DNA of 64,000 bases, from assembly GCA_947095585.1 (NCBI GenBank), contig OX352762.1:23846669-23910668 (forward strand). The letters run 5' to 3'. This stretch comes from Nephrocerus scutellatus (Eukaryota > Arthropoda > Insecta > Diptera > Pipunculidae). This document shows, piece by piece, positions 1 to 11,395 of this stretch (its first letter is position 1; each line of letters begins with the position of its first letter). The notes under the pieces are model-generated. The model saw only the letters and a list, made by a program, of their open reading frames with translations. It did no database searches and was not told the origin of the DNA. Position numbers and translations under genes: made by a program.

Positions 1-827
1 CGAAAACTCTACTGTTACTATTTTTTAAAACATTTACGGCACTAAGATAAAGTCAACCATCGTTTCAAAAAATTAACTAAAAGCATAACCACCGAATTGT
101 TTTTTAGAAATGCAAATGAAAAAAATAGAAAGAAAATGTCAGTATATAATTTAAAACACCAGAATATTTTTCCCAATTTTCTTGCGGAAAAATGTACGCA
201 GTATCACTCGTATACACCTTCATTGAACAACTACCGTACATTTATTTGGGAAACGAATAAGTACATTATGTAAATTAAAAAGATAACTTCATAATAAAGA
301 TTCACAATTGAAATTCAAATTTTTTACTACAAGAACATAATGTTCGTCATCTTCTATTACCTTGAATGGAAGAATCGAAGCAGGCACATAATTTGCATTA
401 CGTATTTTTGAATAACGAAGCTGTCTTAGGGACAGGGATAATAATTTGCGTCGTTCTCCTATGAATATGTTCCCAGGATGTTTGCTCGTTGCTATAATAT
501 CAAGGCGTGGAATACAAATTATCCAACATAATTGCCTCAGGGTAGAATACGCACAGTTTGAGTAAAAATTGACATATTAAGGCTTTCATTTTTACACCCT
601 GTTCACAAAAATTTTTACCATTCCATCAGATTTCTGTATAAAAAATACTGTTTTCCAAATTTACGTTTAATCATCTTAAACGATGAACGATATTTATACC
701 TTAAATTCTCCTCTATCTGGTATTATTTTTTTATTTATTTTAATCAACTAAGCAACTCTTTAATAGATTTTATATAGATTATTAGTTTATATGTTTTTAA
801 ATATATTTCTTCTTAGATATAAAATAA
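1..827. other. AT-rich stretch without recognised gene
   Basis: I see no convincing open frame, splice-bounded exon or known repeat in this stretch. It is rich in A/T runs and ends where the sequence shared with the RTE-like copy at 32,539 begins. Confidence 0.5.
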
Positions 828-1128
828 GGCGGTCATCCATCAGCAGAGTAGGGCGATTAACACAGAATGCTTCAGAAATGCATGTGGCCACAATTATCTC
901 TGACTGGTGGAAGTGCGATCAAACCTCGATCAAACGTGGTGGCCGCTGGTAATTTTCTTCCAGTACAGGAAAAGCGAAATGATCGGGCTAGTCCCTTCAA
1001 AGTAAGGTTGGCGCGAGGCCAATAACCTCGCCCATAAAAAACCATATTATGGAACCCCAAACCAGCCTCGGATACACTGATGAACGACGACGGCTACGGC
1101 AACGAAAACGGCTAAACGGCTAAAATCA

Positions 1129-1830
1129 GAATATGACGTATATTACAGCTATTATACAAGATATCATGTGCTCGGGGTGAGGTTTCTAGTCAGCAAAAGA
1201 AAGAAACCCTGCATTATCGGCTTTAAAGCAGTAAATGAACGGCTATGCACCATTCGCGTGTCGGGCAGATTTAAAAACATAAGCCTCATCACATACCAAA
1301 CGGGGGATTCCCTAGATGATGAAATAGAAGAATTCTTTGAATCAGTCGAATGGGAACTCCATGCCTGTCATCAGTATGACGTAAAAGTCATTCTGGGGGA
1401 TATGAATGTTAAAATAGGTATGGAGCCAATATAAGTATCGAGGCAATACATTGGCACCCTTAGCTTACACGAGAACACTAATGACAATGGACAACGAGTC
1501 ATAGAGATGGCAGCAAGCAATAATTTGGTCGTTGCGAGTACAAGGTTTACGCGTAAAAATATCAACAAAGCCACTTGGGTATCTTCTGATGGAGCCACTT
1601 GCTTACAGATAGACCACGTGTTGGTAGACTGCCGCCACAACCCGAACCTGATGACGCTGCGAACGTACCGAGGTGCCAACGTCGACTCGGACCCCTATCT
1701 TTTTGGTATAGGGCTCCGAGCGCGGATTGTATCATCAAGAAAGACGGCATCCGCGAATCAGATTCTAGTCAATATGGCTGCCCTTAGCAACGAAGAGAAC
1801 AGAAACAACTACGTTCAGGCGATATGACTC
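1129..1830 (+). pseudogene. RTE-like endonuclease remnant
   Basis: Frames at 1168-1434 and 1507-1827 read as an apurinic-type endonuclease domain. GFKAVNERL is followed by VILGDMNVKIG (the GDxN motif), then TRFTRKNINKATWVSSDGAT, QIDHVLVD and RTYRGANVDSDPYL, where SDPYL stands in place of the usual SDHYL, so the terminal catalytic His is replaced. The segment holding the early catalytic Glu (IQEMRW in the 33-kb copy) is deleted. Frame breaks lie near 1,435 and 1,828. The function is decayed. Confidence 0.8.
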
Positions 1831-1899
1831 GCCTTGAATGCAGGGGGAGAAAGTCCTGGGGCTGACCTGCCAGGCGTAGAAGAGAAATCAGAGCTCAGA

Positions 1900-3530
1900 A
1901 AATATGAAAAAATAGTTCACCGGTGAAAGAAATCAGCCTGGGAAAAGAATCTCGTCCGTGATCTAGAACAGTACAGAGAGCGAGGAGCGCAAAGAGTCCG
2001 CGGTATGACGCAATATACACCGCGTTGCACATACTGCAAAAACAAAGAGGGTAATTTGATGACCGATCTCAAAGGCATCTTAGAGCGATGGGAAATGAAC
2101 TTTAATGAGTTGTTTAATGGCCAGCTAACTAAGGAATTGGAGGCTCCACCAATGACCGAATACCACACAACGCTGCCGCCACCAAGCCTTGACGAAGTAA
2201 GTAGAGCTATAAATCGGCTATAAAAATAATAAGGAGCTGATTAAAGCAGGAGGTCCCGCAATACACCCAGCAATTCATGGACTAATAGTACAAGTATAGG
2301 ACGAAGAAGCGATGCCAGAAGACTAGCACAGAGGCACACTGTGCCCCATACAGTAGAAAGGCGATAGCACACCATGCAGTAATTATCATGGTACAATGTT
2401 GTTCAGTACCGCGTATCAAATTTTCTCCACTATCCTTCAAGACAGGATAGCCCAATACGGTAAATTCATCATAGGTCCATACTTGTGTGGCTTTATCCCA
2501 GGCAAATCAACAACTGATCAGATTTACACCCTTCGGCAGGTAATGGAAAAATATCTAGAGTTTCAAAACTCACTACACCATCTTTTTGTAGAAATGTATG
2601 GCCGCCAATGATAGCACAGCCAAAGAAGAACTTTATTAAGACATGAGAGAATTTGGCATCCCAAATAAACTGACCATGACCATGACCAATGTTAAAAGCC
2701 AAGTAAAAATGTCCGGATCACTATCAAGCCCATTAAACATCTATAACGGGCTCCAACAAGGGGATGGACTAACCTGCGTCCTCTTCAGCCTGTCGTTGGA
2801 GGAGAGGAAGTGATCCGAGTGTCTGACGTAACGGCGAGAGGAACAATCCTCTATAAGTCAATTCAGATACTGGCTTACGCAGGCGACATTGACATCGTTG
2901 GCAGAAACCGAAGAGCTCTACAGGAAGCATTCATCCAGCTCGAGCGAGCGGCAAGAAAATTTGGGCTGCACTTAAAAACAAACTACATGGTGGCCACGGC
3001 TGCGAGTAGAAGATCCAACATTGGTTCTTCAATTAAAATAGTGGAGCGCGAATTTGAAGTAGTGAAATCCTTTAACTTTCTCGGATCTTCAAATCCAGGA
3101 ATTGAACCATAACGTACAAGCTGCTAGTGTATAAGACAATAGTCATACCAGTACTTATATAAGGATTCGAGACTTGGGTGCATAGCTGTCTGTCTGTCTG
3201 ACTTCATAGCCGTGTTCGAGAGAAAAGTATTAGAATTTTTGACCCCGTATACGAGGAAGGACGATTCCGGAGACTCTATAAGGATGAGATCTATGAGCAT
3301 TACAGCGATATCGACATCATGAAGAGAATTAAGCTCGGTAGGCTCCGGTGGGTAGGACACCTAGCTCGTATGAGCGAAGAGGCCAGCCAAGCCTACGCTG
3401 AGGGATGCCGTAGACCAGGACGCCCATAGTTTAGGGATGCTAAACTGGATGCCATCGGCTCGAAATCGAGACCAGTGGAGAGATTATTTGCGGGAAGCTA
3501 TCAGGACCGGACTCCGGTTGTAGAATAGAA
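1900..3530 (+). pseudogene. RTE-like reverse transcriptase remnant
   Basis: Pieces in shifting frames include NGQLTKELEAPP (2,110), YLCGFIPGKSTTDQIYTLRQ (2,480), GLQQGDGL (2,750) and ILAYAGDIDIVGRNRRALQEAF (2,866 onward, quoted in two overlapping parts in family terms: motif C, then the following helix). Motif C reads YAGD at 2,876-2,887 instead of Y/FADD, so a catalytic Asp is lost. The C-terminal KRIKLGRLRWVGHLARMSEE region lies at 3,320-3,380, followed by a short GAT-rich tail. Confidence 0.8.
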
Positions 3531-3545
3531 TATGATGATGATAAT

Positions 3546-4292
3546 ACAGTACCGGTTCGGTGGCTCTTCGCTACACGCAAATCCAGTGGGCGCTACCGTG
3601 TTTAACTGCGCAACAACACGCAATAAGAACACTTCTTGCCCTTTTTTTGTGCGCAACCTATCGAAAACATAAATAACATTACCTGCATCGATTCAAGAAG
3701 GTAGTGCAAGTTTCACCTCAATAGGATGGATAGTTTTTGATTTTTTCGAACGCAATAATATCCATTCATTTATATATTAATTGTGATTACTCTTTAGGCT
3801 ACTGAGTGGGAGATTTGAAATTAAAATCCTTGAAAATCATCATAAAACTTTTTCACGATCGCAAATGTCAGACAAACGTTAGAAAGTAATAAATATCATC
3901 AGAAAGCTTTCCAATACGTAGATTCCTTTCATTAGTGTGGATAAATATAACACAGACAACTGAACTACTTGGCCATGTCACTGCTCACTCACACACAAAG
4001 TATTTTCAAACCTTTGAACGCTGTTACTCCCCTAATGTAATGTTATCTTTAATATACCAAAGACCAACTCACTCACTACCCATTATTAAGCCCCTACAAG
4101 ATCGTACCAAAATCGAATTGATATTAGTGTTGAATCCATACTTCTCGGGGTCAATGAGATATTGTTATAATATTGTGATGGGTCGACGTAGTCTGGTGTT
4201 GGTGGTTTTTATTTTTCAATAAGCGCACGCTTCAAGGGATTTCGAAGGTTATGGGTTGTCTTGGGGTGTTTTTTGGAGGACGGGTTCTACAC
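3546..4292. other. No recognised gene
   Basis: No element or gene that I can name. Near 4,225 there is a short stretch (ACGCTTCAAGGGATTT) whose reverse complement recurs at about 12,805, next to another SINE copy, so part of it is dispersed repeat. Confidence 0.4.
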
Positions 4293-4580
4293 ATAATAAT
4301 AATAATAATATTCGGCGCGACACACCATTGCGGTCCAAGGCTTAGCTTCTTGCAACCATTCGTGTTGAGCATGTATATTTTTGCACACAAATGGAAGGGA
4401 TTTAAGGCCGGATCCGAACGGCGAATTGAGAAACTTTCCGTGACAAATTATTACTCTCGGAACGTTTGTCACCGTTTCGAGAGGTGGGACACCGTGAAAA
4501 ATACTTTTTGGTGTTACTGGGCTTGGAACCACGAAATCCCTGCTCAGTAGCAATGCTCATTTCCACTGAGCCAGACCTAT
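4293..4580 (-). mobile_element. tRNA-derived SINE, copy A
   Basis: A member of the roughly 290-bp SINE family best seen at 19,384-19,676. Read on the minus strand it begins with a tRNA-like head at the right end and finishes in an (ATT)n tail at 4,293-4,311. The B-box region is mutated (GCTTGGAACC on the plus strand against GATTCGAACC in the best copy), so Pol III promoter function is probably lost. Confidence 0.8.
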
Positions 4581-4764
4581 TAGAATCAAATCCATAGTTT
4601 TCATAGGGTCGATATGATAAATATGTGCTGTTGTTAAGAAAAAGGTAGATCGGCTAAGTGCGTTGTTATTTGGTGGGTTTTTTCTACGGTTGCTTCAAGG
4701 ATCTTCGATGATTTTATTTAGCTCACGCTTCAAATGAATGGATACTGGTTTCAAAGGCATCATG

Positions 4765-4925
4765 GTTCAATTGGAAGATCACTTACATGACTTCCTAAAT
4801 GGCCAGCTAACTAAAGAATGGGAGGATCTACCAAAAAACGACAAGCCTTTCAAGCATAGACGAAAAAAGAAGAACGTTAAATCGGCTCAAAAATAATAAG
4901 GCATCGCCATCAGCGTTGAATTAAT
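4765..4925 (+). mobile_element. RTE-like LINE scrap
   Basis: A short internal piece reading NGQLTKEWEDLP and then a broken equivalent of the linker leading to SDGIPAELI. It aligns to 2,095-2,245 of copy 1 and to the same part of the 32.5-kb copy. It has frameshifts and no flanking element ends. Confidence 0.7.
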
Positions 4926-5231
4926 TTGTTCAATACTGGGTATGGGTCTGGCAATTATCTGTAGCTGTAATAATTTTATATTTTTACTGTTTTATTTACG
5001 CTTCGAATTTCCATCAATATCAAAAGAACTTATTTTGAATTACGAAGCTTTTTCAGGTTTTCGCTTTTTTATAAAAGAGTCAAGAATTGGTAAGCTGAGG
5101 CTAATAACATCCACAATTTTCAAGTCATGATAATAATGAAGATCTTGAAAAAAAATAAAAAATACCTTGTTATACACATATATCAAGAGAAGCGCGGAAT
5201 CGCAATGCTTTATTTATGAAAGAAATAAAAA

Positions 5232-5360
5232 CGAACCCATAAAAATCAAAATTTTTTTTTAAAATTCTCTGATCGGAGATACACATATGAGAAAATTTTT
5301 AATAAAATCGGGATTTTGGAAGTTGATTCAAAATTTACCACAACATTTGGCTACAAACAA
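5232..5360 (+). repeat. Minisatellite-bearing element, short copy
   Basis: Begins with GAACCCATAAAAATC, has AAATTCTCTGATCGGAGATA and one monomer-like stretch ending in ATAAAATCGGGATTTTGGAAG. It is the shortest member of the family described at 35,361-35,713. The usual 3' end (CACGGGCACGCGAAGTTAAT) is not visible. Confidence 0.6.
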
Positions 5361-7117
5361 ACAAACAAACACCCAAACACATCCGGACGCAAAGTTAATG
5401 CAAGACTGTCCAAAAGAATATGGGTTTAACTTTTATTTATTTATTTTAATACACACTATGTGCACAAGCCCAAATGAAGCTACTGCTATCCTTCGACCTG
5501 TACTCCTTGGTTTTCAATGCATATGCGAAGTCCGTAGGTTATGTACATACGGGTGGTAACATCATTTTGGACACCCCTCTAATAAAAAGAATTCAAAAAA
5601 TAAATTGTACTGTCAGTCGACCACTCAGCTAGGTAGTCACCCGTCAGGACTACCTGCACAGAAGAAGCAAACCTTTTCATTACATGCATGATTGGAATGA
5701 ACTTTTGACATACAACAAATTCCACGCATTTTGCTTGGATAGGAGTTTATAATTTCCAGGTAAAGCTCATCGCGTACACCGCTGCTATATTATCACTGAA
5801 AATTTCTTTTATTTTCACCCCAAATAGATAAATAAATTTTTCACATCATCGCGTTCATTTGCGGAGAAATTATATTCATACTCGTATAATGTAGAAATTA
5901 CCATTACGGTTAGCTATGTTTTGCGAACAGAATAATAGCTCTGGAATGGCAAGGGAAGCTTCCACGAAAAAATTAAAAATGATGTTCATTTGATGTCTGC
6001 AACCAGAAATGAGGCAGCTTGAAGATTATGTATATTTAACGATTAGCATTTTAAGGGCCCCTGAGTTTAGATGATTAAAAATGGAAAGAAAAAACTTATA
6101 AATTCAGTTTTATACGATTGCCTGCATTTATATCGTTTGGTTATCACTCAATTTTTTAAATTGAATTTAAATTGACGATTAAAAAATAACATCCACGTTG
6201 TAATAAAACAAATAACCTTATGGATTACCATAATGTATTACCTTTGTGCGGTATTTGCAAAAGAGCATGTTGCACATAAATTCTTTTAAGCCTTACGGTT
6301 GAGTTGATGTTCCAAGTCTTCTAGATGTGTACGAGATATAAGCAAACAATGTAAGTATTCACACAACATCTGTGTTAGTGGGTATCGGGTTTGATCTTTG
6401 AACTCACATACCACAACTTTTCGTTTTGGTTTTCCTTATATTTCAAAACCCACGCGGAGTTTGAGAAAAATAAGGGTGAAATACACTTTTTTAAAATATA
6501 AAAGACTAAGATGTAGATGGTACAGTTACTATAATACCATAATTGCTCTCATCTTGAGTCATGCTCTCCCAAACTCCTTCATAATCATAATTATTAAGAC
6601 AGTGCTATTTCGATCTCCTTTATTACGCTGAAAAGATAAGTGGTGTCTGGAATTCCATCGTGATTTAATTTGGATTTCATCAATTCTTACATAGCAATCT
6701 AAACTTTCTATGAATGGTGGACTGTCCTGTCTGGTTAGGTGCTCACAATACCATATTGCATCTACTAGACGGAATACAGAAATACAATTGACTCGCTACA
6801 TCGTTGAAATGTTACTGTTTTATTGCTTAGTTCACTATTGGTACTTAAACGAAATATTTAGGTGCATTCTGCCCATCTTAAAAGCTATCCGCAATACTTG
6901 TGCCTCAACCCAAACCACGGGTCCATCATGGACGTTTCGACGAATACAGACATTACTTCTTTATCCACAGTATTCCTGTATAATTTTCAAGCATTCAAAG
7001 TGCAAGCTCAGCAAACACCTCCTCTTTTTCCTTCCTTAACCATAACGCCAACCCTGAGCATAGCTCTATATGGTTGCAAGTTCAATGAGGGTGTGTACTC
7101 CTATAAAAAAAATAATA
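5361..7117. other. No recognised gene
   Basis: No host exon or mobile element that I can support. The open frames here (for example 6710-7039) are of chance length for AT-rich DNA and show no recognisable domain. ACGGTTGAGTTGATGT near 6,295 recurs at 12,704. Confidence 0.4.
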
Positions 7118-7530
7118 CAACCCATAAATGTTAAAATTTTTCGTGTAAATTCTCCAATCGGGGATACAAAATGTGCAGCTTAAATAAAATCGGATAAATT
7201 TTTTAACAAATTTTTCGGAGCCCCCCAACCTCGAGGCCCGATCACTTCCAAATTTTTACAAAAAGTGTTATCCATCTGAGATACACATGCGTACAAAATT
7301 TGAAGAAAATCGGGTAAATTTTGTAAAAAAATTGTATTGGAGCCCACCGACACCGAGGCCCGAGGTGCACCAAATACAGAAAGTATTGTCACCGCAAATA
7401 TACATGTGTGCAAAATTTCAATAAAATCGGGCTTTAGGAAGTGGGTTAAGAATTAATCACAAGATCTGACCAGCCAGCCAGCCAGCCAATCCGCCAGCCA
7501 CGGGCACGCGAACTTAATATACCTAGAGAC
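7118..7530 (+). repeat. Minisatellite-bearing element, copy 2
   Basis: Starts CAACCCATAAATG and ends after a (CAGC)n-rich stretch and CGGGCACGCGAACTTAATAT. In between, monomers of roughly 100-120 bp each hold a GAGATACACATGYG phrase, an AAATTTGAAGAAAATCGGG phrase and a C-rich segment (CCCGAGGCCCGA). Confidence 0.75.
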
Positions 7531-7969
7531 TTGAGAATGCCTGGACCGATTTGGCTCTTCTTATTTTAAAGCTGACCCGACAGACGTTGTCCTGTCGCAC
7601 TTCCAATAAATTTGTTTGTGATCGTTTTGTGAATTTGGGAAAAGCTATATGAAATGTTAAATCAAATTAAAAATAAGGAGAAAAAAAACGTCAACCAAAT
7701 GATTCATTTTCTTTCATTAAATTTGAAATTACAATGAATCTCAAGGTATGTTATTTACAATATCATAGCAAACCAATCGAAACAAAGCATTTGTTTGTTT
7801 TGATTGTTTGCTTGAACATCACTATTACGTTCATTGCGATGCTGAATGATGCAGGACATTTTTAAAAGTGAAACTACTTTATCGACGGTGAAGACAAGTA
7901 CGGTATTAAAAATAATTTTGTGTTGCGGTTTTCAATCACATTATTGTTCACATTACTGTTACACTTTTA
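7531..7969. other. No recognised gene
   Basis: No supported feature. It runs up to a copy of the GGAACTAAGYAATTTCTCAA phrase that marks the composite repeat also found near 9.1 kb and 18.85 kb. Confidence 0.4.
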
Positions 7970-7973
7970 AATT

Positions 7974-8490
7974 TAGGGAACTAAGTAATTTCTCAACCGA
8001 TTTGTGTGAAATACGGTATGGTCTTTTGAGGGTACTCTGGGGTCTTTTGATAGTCCTTTGGTGGTCTTTTGAGGGTCTTTGGGGGTCATTTGTGGGTCTT
8101 TTGGGGGTCTTTTGTGGGTATTGTGAGGGTCTTTGGGGGTATTGTGAGGGTCTTTGGGGGGTCTTTTGAGAGTTTTTGGACGGTTTTTAAGCATCTTTTG
8201 AGGAGTCTGATAGGGTAGTGATTACAGTATATTGTGGCTGCTCTCGTATTGCAACGTGATCAATTTGGTTGATGGTGTATTTTTTCGGAGCTGAAAATGA
8301 AATATAGGTTGTGTTTTCCGTGATTCCGGATAGTTTTTTGGGGTATTTTGAGTAGTCTTTATATGGTCCTTTGGGGGTCTTTTGGAGCTATTTTGGGTTT
8401 TTTGGGGAGTGTTTTGAGGGTCCTTCGGGGGCCTTTTGGGGGTCTTTTGAGGGTCTTTTTGAATTCTTTTAAGGGTCTTTCGGAGGTGTT
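7974..8490 (+). repeat. G-rich minisatellite GGGTCTTTTG, two blocks
   Basis: About 16 imperfect units of GGGTCTTTTG/GGGGGTCTTTG occupy 8,020-8,185. A second block lies at 8,335-8,485, with about 150 bp of unrelated sequence between. The left edge (7,974-8,020) is a copy of the composite-repeat core, GGAACTAAGTAATTTCTC then GTGTGAAATACGGTATG, suggesting the array expanded from it. The long open frames on both strands are an artefact of the repeat. Confidence 0.85.
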
Positions 8491-8859
8491 TATAGATTAT
8501 CATGGTTAGTGCCACGAAACACTCAATTACTGCCCTTGTGATTTGTTTATTGTAATTGCGAATGCAAACCGCACCCGAAACTGCAATCGCTCAAAGTCTA
8601 ATGGCATGTCGGTCGGAATCATTGGGATGCGTTGACAGATCACAAAGGCAAGATCGTGGAACTGGATCAGCTGTCAAACGATATTTGCGCACTTAGTGCC
8701 AACTATTGGAATCGATTGGAATACAAATAAAGTAACGAGATTTGTTGGACAGATCGCAAATCACACAAAAGTAAAACCATTTTAGTTTCGGCTGAAATGC
8801 GTGTTTCCAAATTTTGCATTTTACCGAAAACATTCAATTGAGTTATTTCCTTAAAAATA

Positions 8860-9000
8860 TCAAATTTTTTATCGTTTTCCAAATTTTTCTACTCTCTTTT
8901 GTAATTTTCCCGAATTTTCTTTTGCTAAAAATTTCTCCGGGAGCATAAAGAACAAAACAAAAAAAAATCAATTGTCGCTCCTATCGTCAGTTATGATCGA
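8860..9000. repeat. Dispersed repeat piece, duplicated at 9.59 kb
   Basis: The run from about 8,880 to 8,995 (AACAAAACAAAAAAA followed by a CGTCAGTTATGATCG phrase) is a diverged copy of 9,595-9,715. It marks the left part of a repeat cluster with no coding content. Confidence 0.5.
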
Positions 9001-9099
9001 GTGTGCATAAAAAAGAGCAGTTTAGGCTGTGCCGGAGACACGGCCGTGGGTTTTGAGCATGATAACGCTTGCCTGGGACGAAAGAAAACAAAGAAAATG

Positions 9100-9560
9100 T
9101 GTTATAGTCGCACCTTAGTCCTACATACCGAATTTCATACGAATCGCTTGAGAAATTTCTTTGTTCCCGAAGTTCCAGGCCATAATGAACATATTCCAGA
9201 ATTTCCATAGAACAAGTCTTATAGTCGCATCTTAGTCCTTCATTCAGAATTTCATGCAAATCGCTTGAGAAATTGCCTGAAAGTCTTATAGTCGCATTTT
9301 AGTCCTACATACCGAATTTCATACGAATCGCTTGAGAAATTGCTTGGTCCACAAAATTCCAGATCCCAGAATTTCCATAGGAACAAGTCTTACAGTCGTA
9401 TCTTAGTCCTAAATACCGAATTTCATACGAATCGCTTGAAAAATGACTTATTTCTCAAAATAGTGACCTTTAACAGTGTCTAACATAACAGTGTGAGTAA
9501 ACAGTGTCTCACTTAACAATGTGAGCATTAACAGAGTATAAATTAACAGTTTACTTTTTC
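9100..9560 (+). repeat. Composite tandem repeat
   Basis: Four imperfect copies of a unit holding TAGTCCTACATACCGAATTT and CGCTTGAGAAATT start at about 9,116, 9,233, 9,300 and 9,405. They are followed at 9,471-9,560 by units of CAGTGTCTCACTTAACAATG. The same two-part composite is present in inverted orientation at 18,655-18,985. There is no protein-coding potential. Confidence 0.75.
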
Positions 9561-9594
9561 AACATTCACCCCCGTTGTCACGTTAAAATTATGA

Positions 9595-10020
9595 TTTTTG
9601 CTGGTTGTCCGAATTTTTCGACTTTCCTTTGTTCTTCTTTCTACGGACCATAAGGAACAAAACAAAAAAATAATTACGCAAATCCATCGTTCGAATGAGT
9701 GAGTTATGGTCGCAAGTTCATACAAAAATCCTATCGAAAACAGCACTTTCAGTTTTTCCCTAATTTTCAAATTTTTCGGGTAACTTTTCTTACTTTTTTT
9801 CCTCATAAACCTATGAGGAAAATTTTTAAATAAAAATGAGCCAAATCGGTTCAGCCGTTCTCAAGTGATGCGGTTACCAACAAACAGCATTTCATTTTTA
9901 TTTATATACATAAATGTACGCCATAGTCTGAATAAGTTTTATACAAAAAAAAATTGGAAACTTCGGAAAAAATGGAAAGTGCTGTTTTCCATAGGATTTT
10001 TGTATGGACTATAACTGACG
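9595..10020. repeat. Imperfect inverted repeat with AT-rich arms
   Basis: 9,706-9,770 (TTCATACAAAAATCCTATCG and what follows) is the imperfect reverse complement of 9,950-10,015. Between them lies CCAAATCGGTTCAGCCGTTC at about 9,841, a phrase often met in insect dispersed repeats. It may be a foldback or nested transposon remnant. I cannot assign a superfamily. Confidence 0.5.
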
Positions 10021-10054
10021 ATTCCAACATGTATATATATTTTTTTCCGATACA

Positions 10055-10200
10055 AGTGACGATTCTATAGTTTTCTGGGTCGTTAAGGTAATCAATTGGT
10101 GGTGGGAGTTCAGTTGGCGAGTGGACAGCGGGGGACTATAAGTTTTATCTCGTTGTTCTGTGGTCTTTCTAGCGACGGTATGGTAAACTTAGGTACACCT
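10055..10200 (-). repeat. Fragment shared with promoter-bearing repeat of the 9.2-kb units
   Basis: GTGACGATTCTATAGTTTTC at 10,057 matches GTGACGATTCCATAGTTTTC at 37,650 and 46,836 and stays similar for about 35 bp. Sharing at an unrelated locus suggests that the promoter-like repeat in the duplicated units is a dispersed element, perhaps a long terminal repeat whose minus-strand end is ...TCGTCA. Confidence 0.45.
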
Positions 10201-10263
10201 AACCAGACATAAACATTTCACACAATTCTACGGTTACCTAACGTAACAACGGGTTTTTAGATT

Positions 10264-10365
10264 TACGTAATCGTAATGCTATGCTATGCTATATGCTTGG
10301 CATAGCGTGGGCGTTAAAGTTAAGGAAACGAAAGATATCGGTGAGCTTATATTTTAAATGCCTAA
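10264..10365 (-). pseudogene. CR1-like LINE C-terminal scrap
   Basis: GGCATAGCGTGGGCGTTAAA and the following bases match the antisense CR1-like C-terminus at 41,350-41,440 and 61,340-61,420. Only the last ~30 codons are present. The left edge shows a small TATGC repeat. Confidence 0.6.
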
Positions 10366-10375
10366 ATTCAATTTA

Positions 10376-10495
10376 AATTCATATCGAAAAGGCGAATTGA
10401 AAACTTCTTCAATATAGTTATTACTCTCGGACGTTTTTTACCCATTCGTGAGAGGTGAGTTCGTAAAAAAGTTTTTTTGTGTAGTTCTCCAGAGT
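10376..10495 (-). mobile_element. tRNA-derived SINE, internal fragment
   Basis: AAAGGCGAATTGAAAACTTC, TATTACTCTCGGACGTTTTT and ATTCGTGAGAGGTGAG match the body of the SINE family. The tRNA-like head and the 3' part are both missing. Confidence 0.7.
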
Positions 10496-11081
10496 ATTTA
10501 AACTTATTTTATTTCACAAAGAAGAACAACAAGAAATTGCATCCTTAGTGCAAAAATAGTAATATAATTAAACAAAATAAAGCTTTGACATTTTATTCGA
10601 TTTGATTTTTCCATTGAATTTTTCCAATTTCGAATTCAATTTCTTCGTGCTGTTATGAATCCTCTACGCTCTAGAATGTGAGCACGAATGATTTCTACCG
10701 ACGTTTAACACCACAACATGGCAACAAAACGATATTAATCGTGGTCGTCGTCATTTTCACATCATAACGCTGTTTCCATATATGGCTTTGAAAGACAGTA
10801 TTCAATGGCAAAACCAAAAACCTTTTTGTAAAATGAAAAAATTGTCGATTGTAATCACCATACAAAAACAACCAATTTGAAGAAAGATGAACATAGGTAC
10901 TAAATTGTTCTATTTTTGTTGGTACCTGTTGGTCACTTAACTGAAAAGTGCCAATTCATACCGGCATCATATTTCAAAACAGACGTCAACGGAACATAAA
11001 ACTACAAAAGCAGACCACAATTTCTAAGGTATAATACAGTACTCGTAACTCCTTAACCTGGCAATTATTTTCCAGTTGAAG
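10496..11081. other. Downstream flank of candidate host gene
   Basis: AT-rich sequence with no recognised repeat or open frame. It lies beyond the putative polyadenylation signal of the minus-strand gene. Confidence 0.4.
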
Positions 11082-11087
11082 TTTATT
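11082..11087 (-). terminator. Putative polyadenylation signal AATAAA
   Basis: AATAAA on the minus strand, about 30 nt past the TGA at 11,117-11,119 of the candidate host gene. Its position suits a very short 3' UTR, but the hexamer is common in AT-rich DNA. Confidence 0.4.
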
Positions 11088-11116
11088 TTACAAATAATAA
11101 TCGAGATCTCACAGCA

Positions 11117-11225
11117 TCATGATAAGCTTGATGACATGGACCCATTCGTTCCAATAATGTTCCTTTGAATATTATCCTCAAAGGCGAATAGAGTATCGTC
11201 GACATCATCTATTGAGAAGACTTTA
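11117..11225 (-). CDS. Candidate host gene, last exon
   Basis: Terminal coding exon on the minus strand, bounded by an acceptor (...TTTTCATTCAATAG) and ending at TGA. It reads on from the previous exon in phase and encodes an acidic, soluble C-terminal tail: KVFSIDDVDDTLFAFEDN, then IQRNIIGTNG and a serine-rich end. The 46-bp intron (11,226-11,271) has a GTGAGC donor and a TTCAATAG acceptor. Frame continuity across such a compact intron, a balanced composition and no stops make this a real exon in my view. The family is not recognised. Confidence 0.72.
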
Positions 11226-11271
11226 CTATTGAATGAAAATGGATAAATCACTTTTTAATCTTGGTGCTCAC

Positions 11272-11395
11272 AGGATATTCCCAAACACTCGATGTTGTTG
11301 AAAGCTCTGCTGCCCGTTTCCCCACCAGGATAAGTAAAAGTCATGGGCAACGTCAGCAATGACGATCAGAATTCCTCCTATAAAATCGAAAATCA
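11272..11395 (-). CDS. Candidate host gene, penultimate exon with membrane segment
   Basis: A 124-bp exon with a TTTTGCAG acceptor, a CTGAT branch-point-like word about 25 nt upstream and a GTGAGC donor. It encodes a hydrophobic helix, DFIGGILIVIADVAHDFYL, then SWWGNGQQSF and QQHRVFGNI. It looks like a transmembrane segment followed by a soluble loop. It starts with two nucleotides of a split codon and ends with two, matching the neighbours. Not recognised as any transposon protein. It could belong to a small insect multi-pass membrane protein, but I do not name a family. Confidence 0.75.

Larger units (their letters stand above)
828..3545 (+). mobile_element. RTE-like LINE, degraded copy 1
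   Basis: A non-LTR retrotransposon of the RTE-like endonuclease/RT type, about 2.7 kb. Its 5' sequence from 828 matches the copy that starts at 32,539, and it ends in a short GAT-rich tail near 3,530-3,545. Endonuclease, RT and C-terminal regions follow in order but are cut by stops and frameshifts. Compared with the 32.5-kb copy it has an internal deletion near 1,121 that removes the endonuclease N-terminus. It cannot encode a working protein as it stands. Confidence 0.85.

Noticed and set aside
7846..8515. Long open frames on both strands around 8 kb
   Set aside because: They are products of the GGGTCTTTTG minisatellite, which is stop-poor in several frames.
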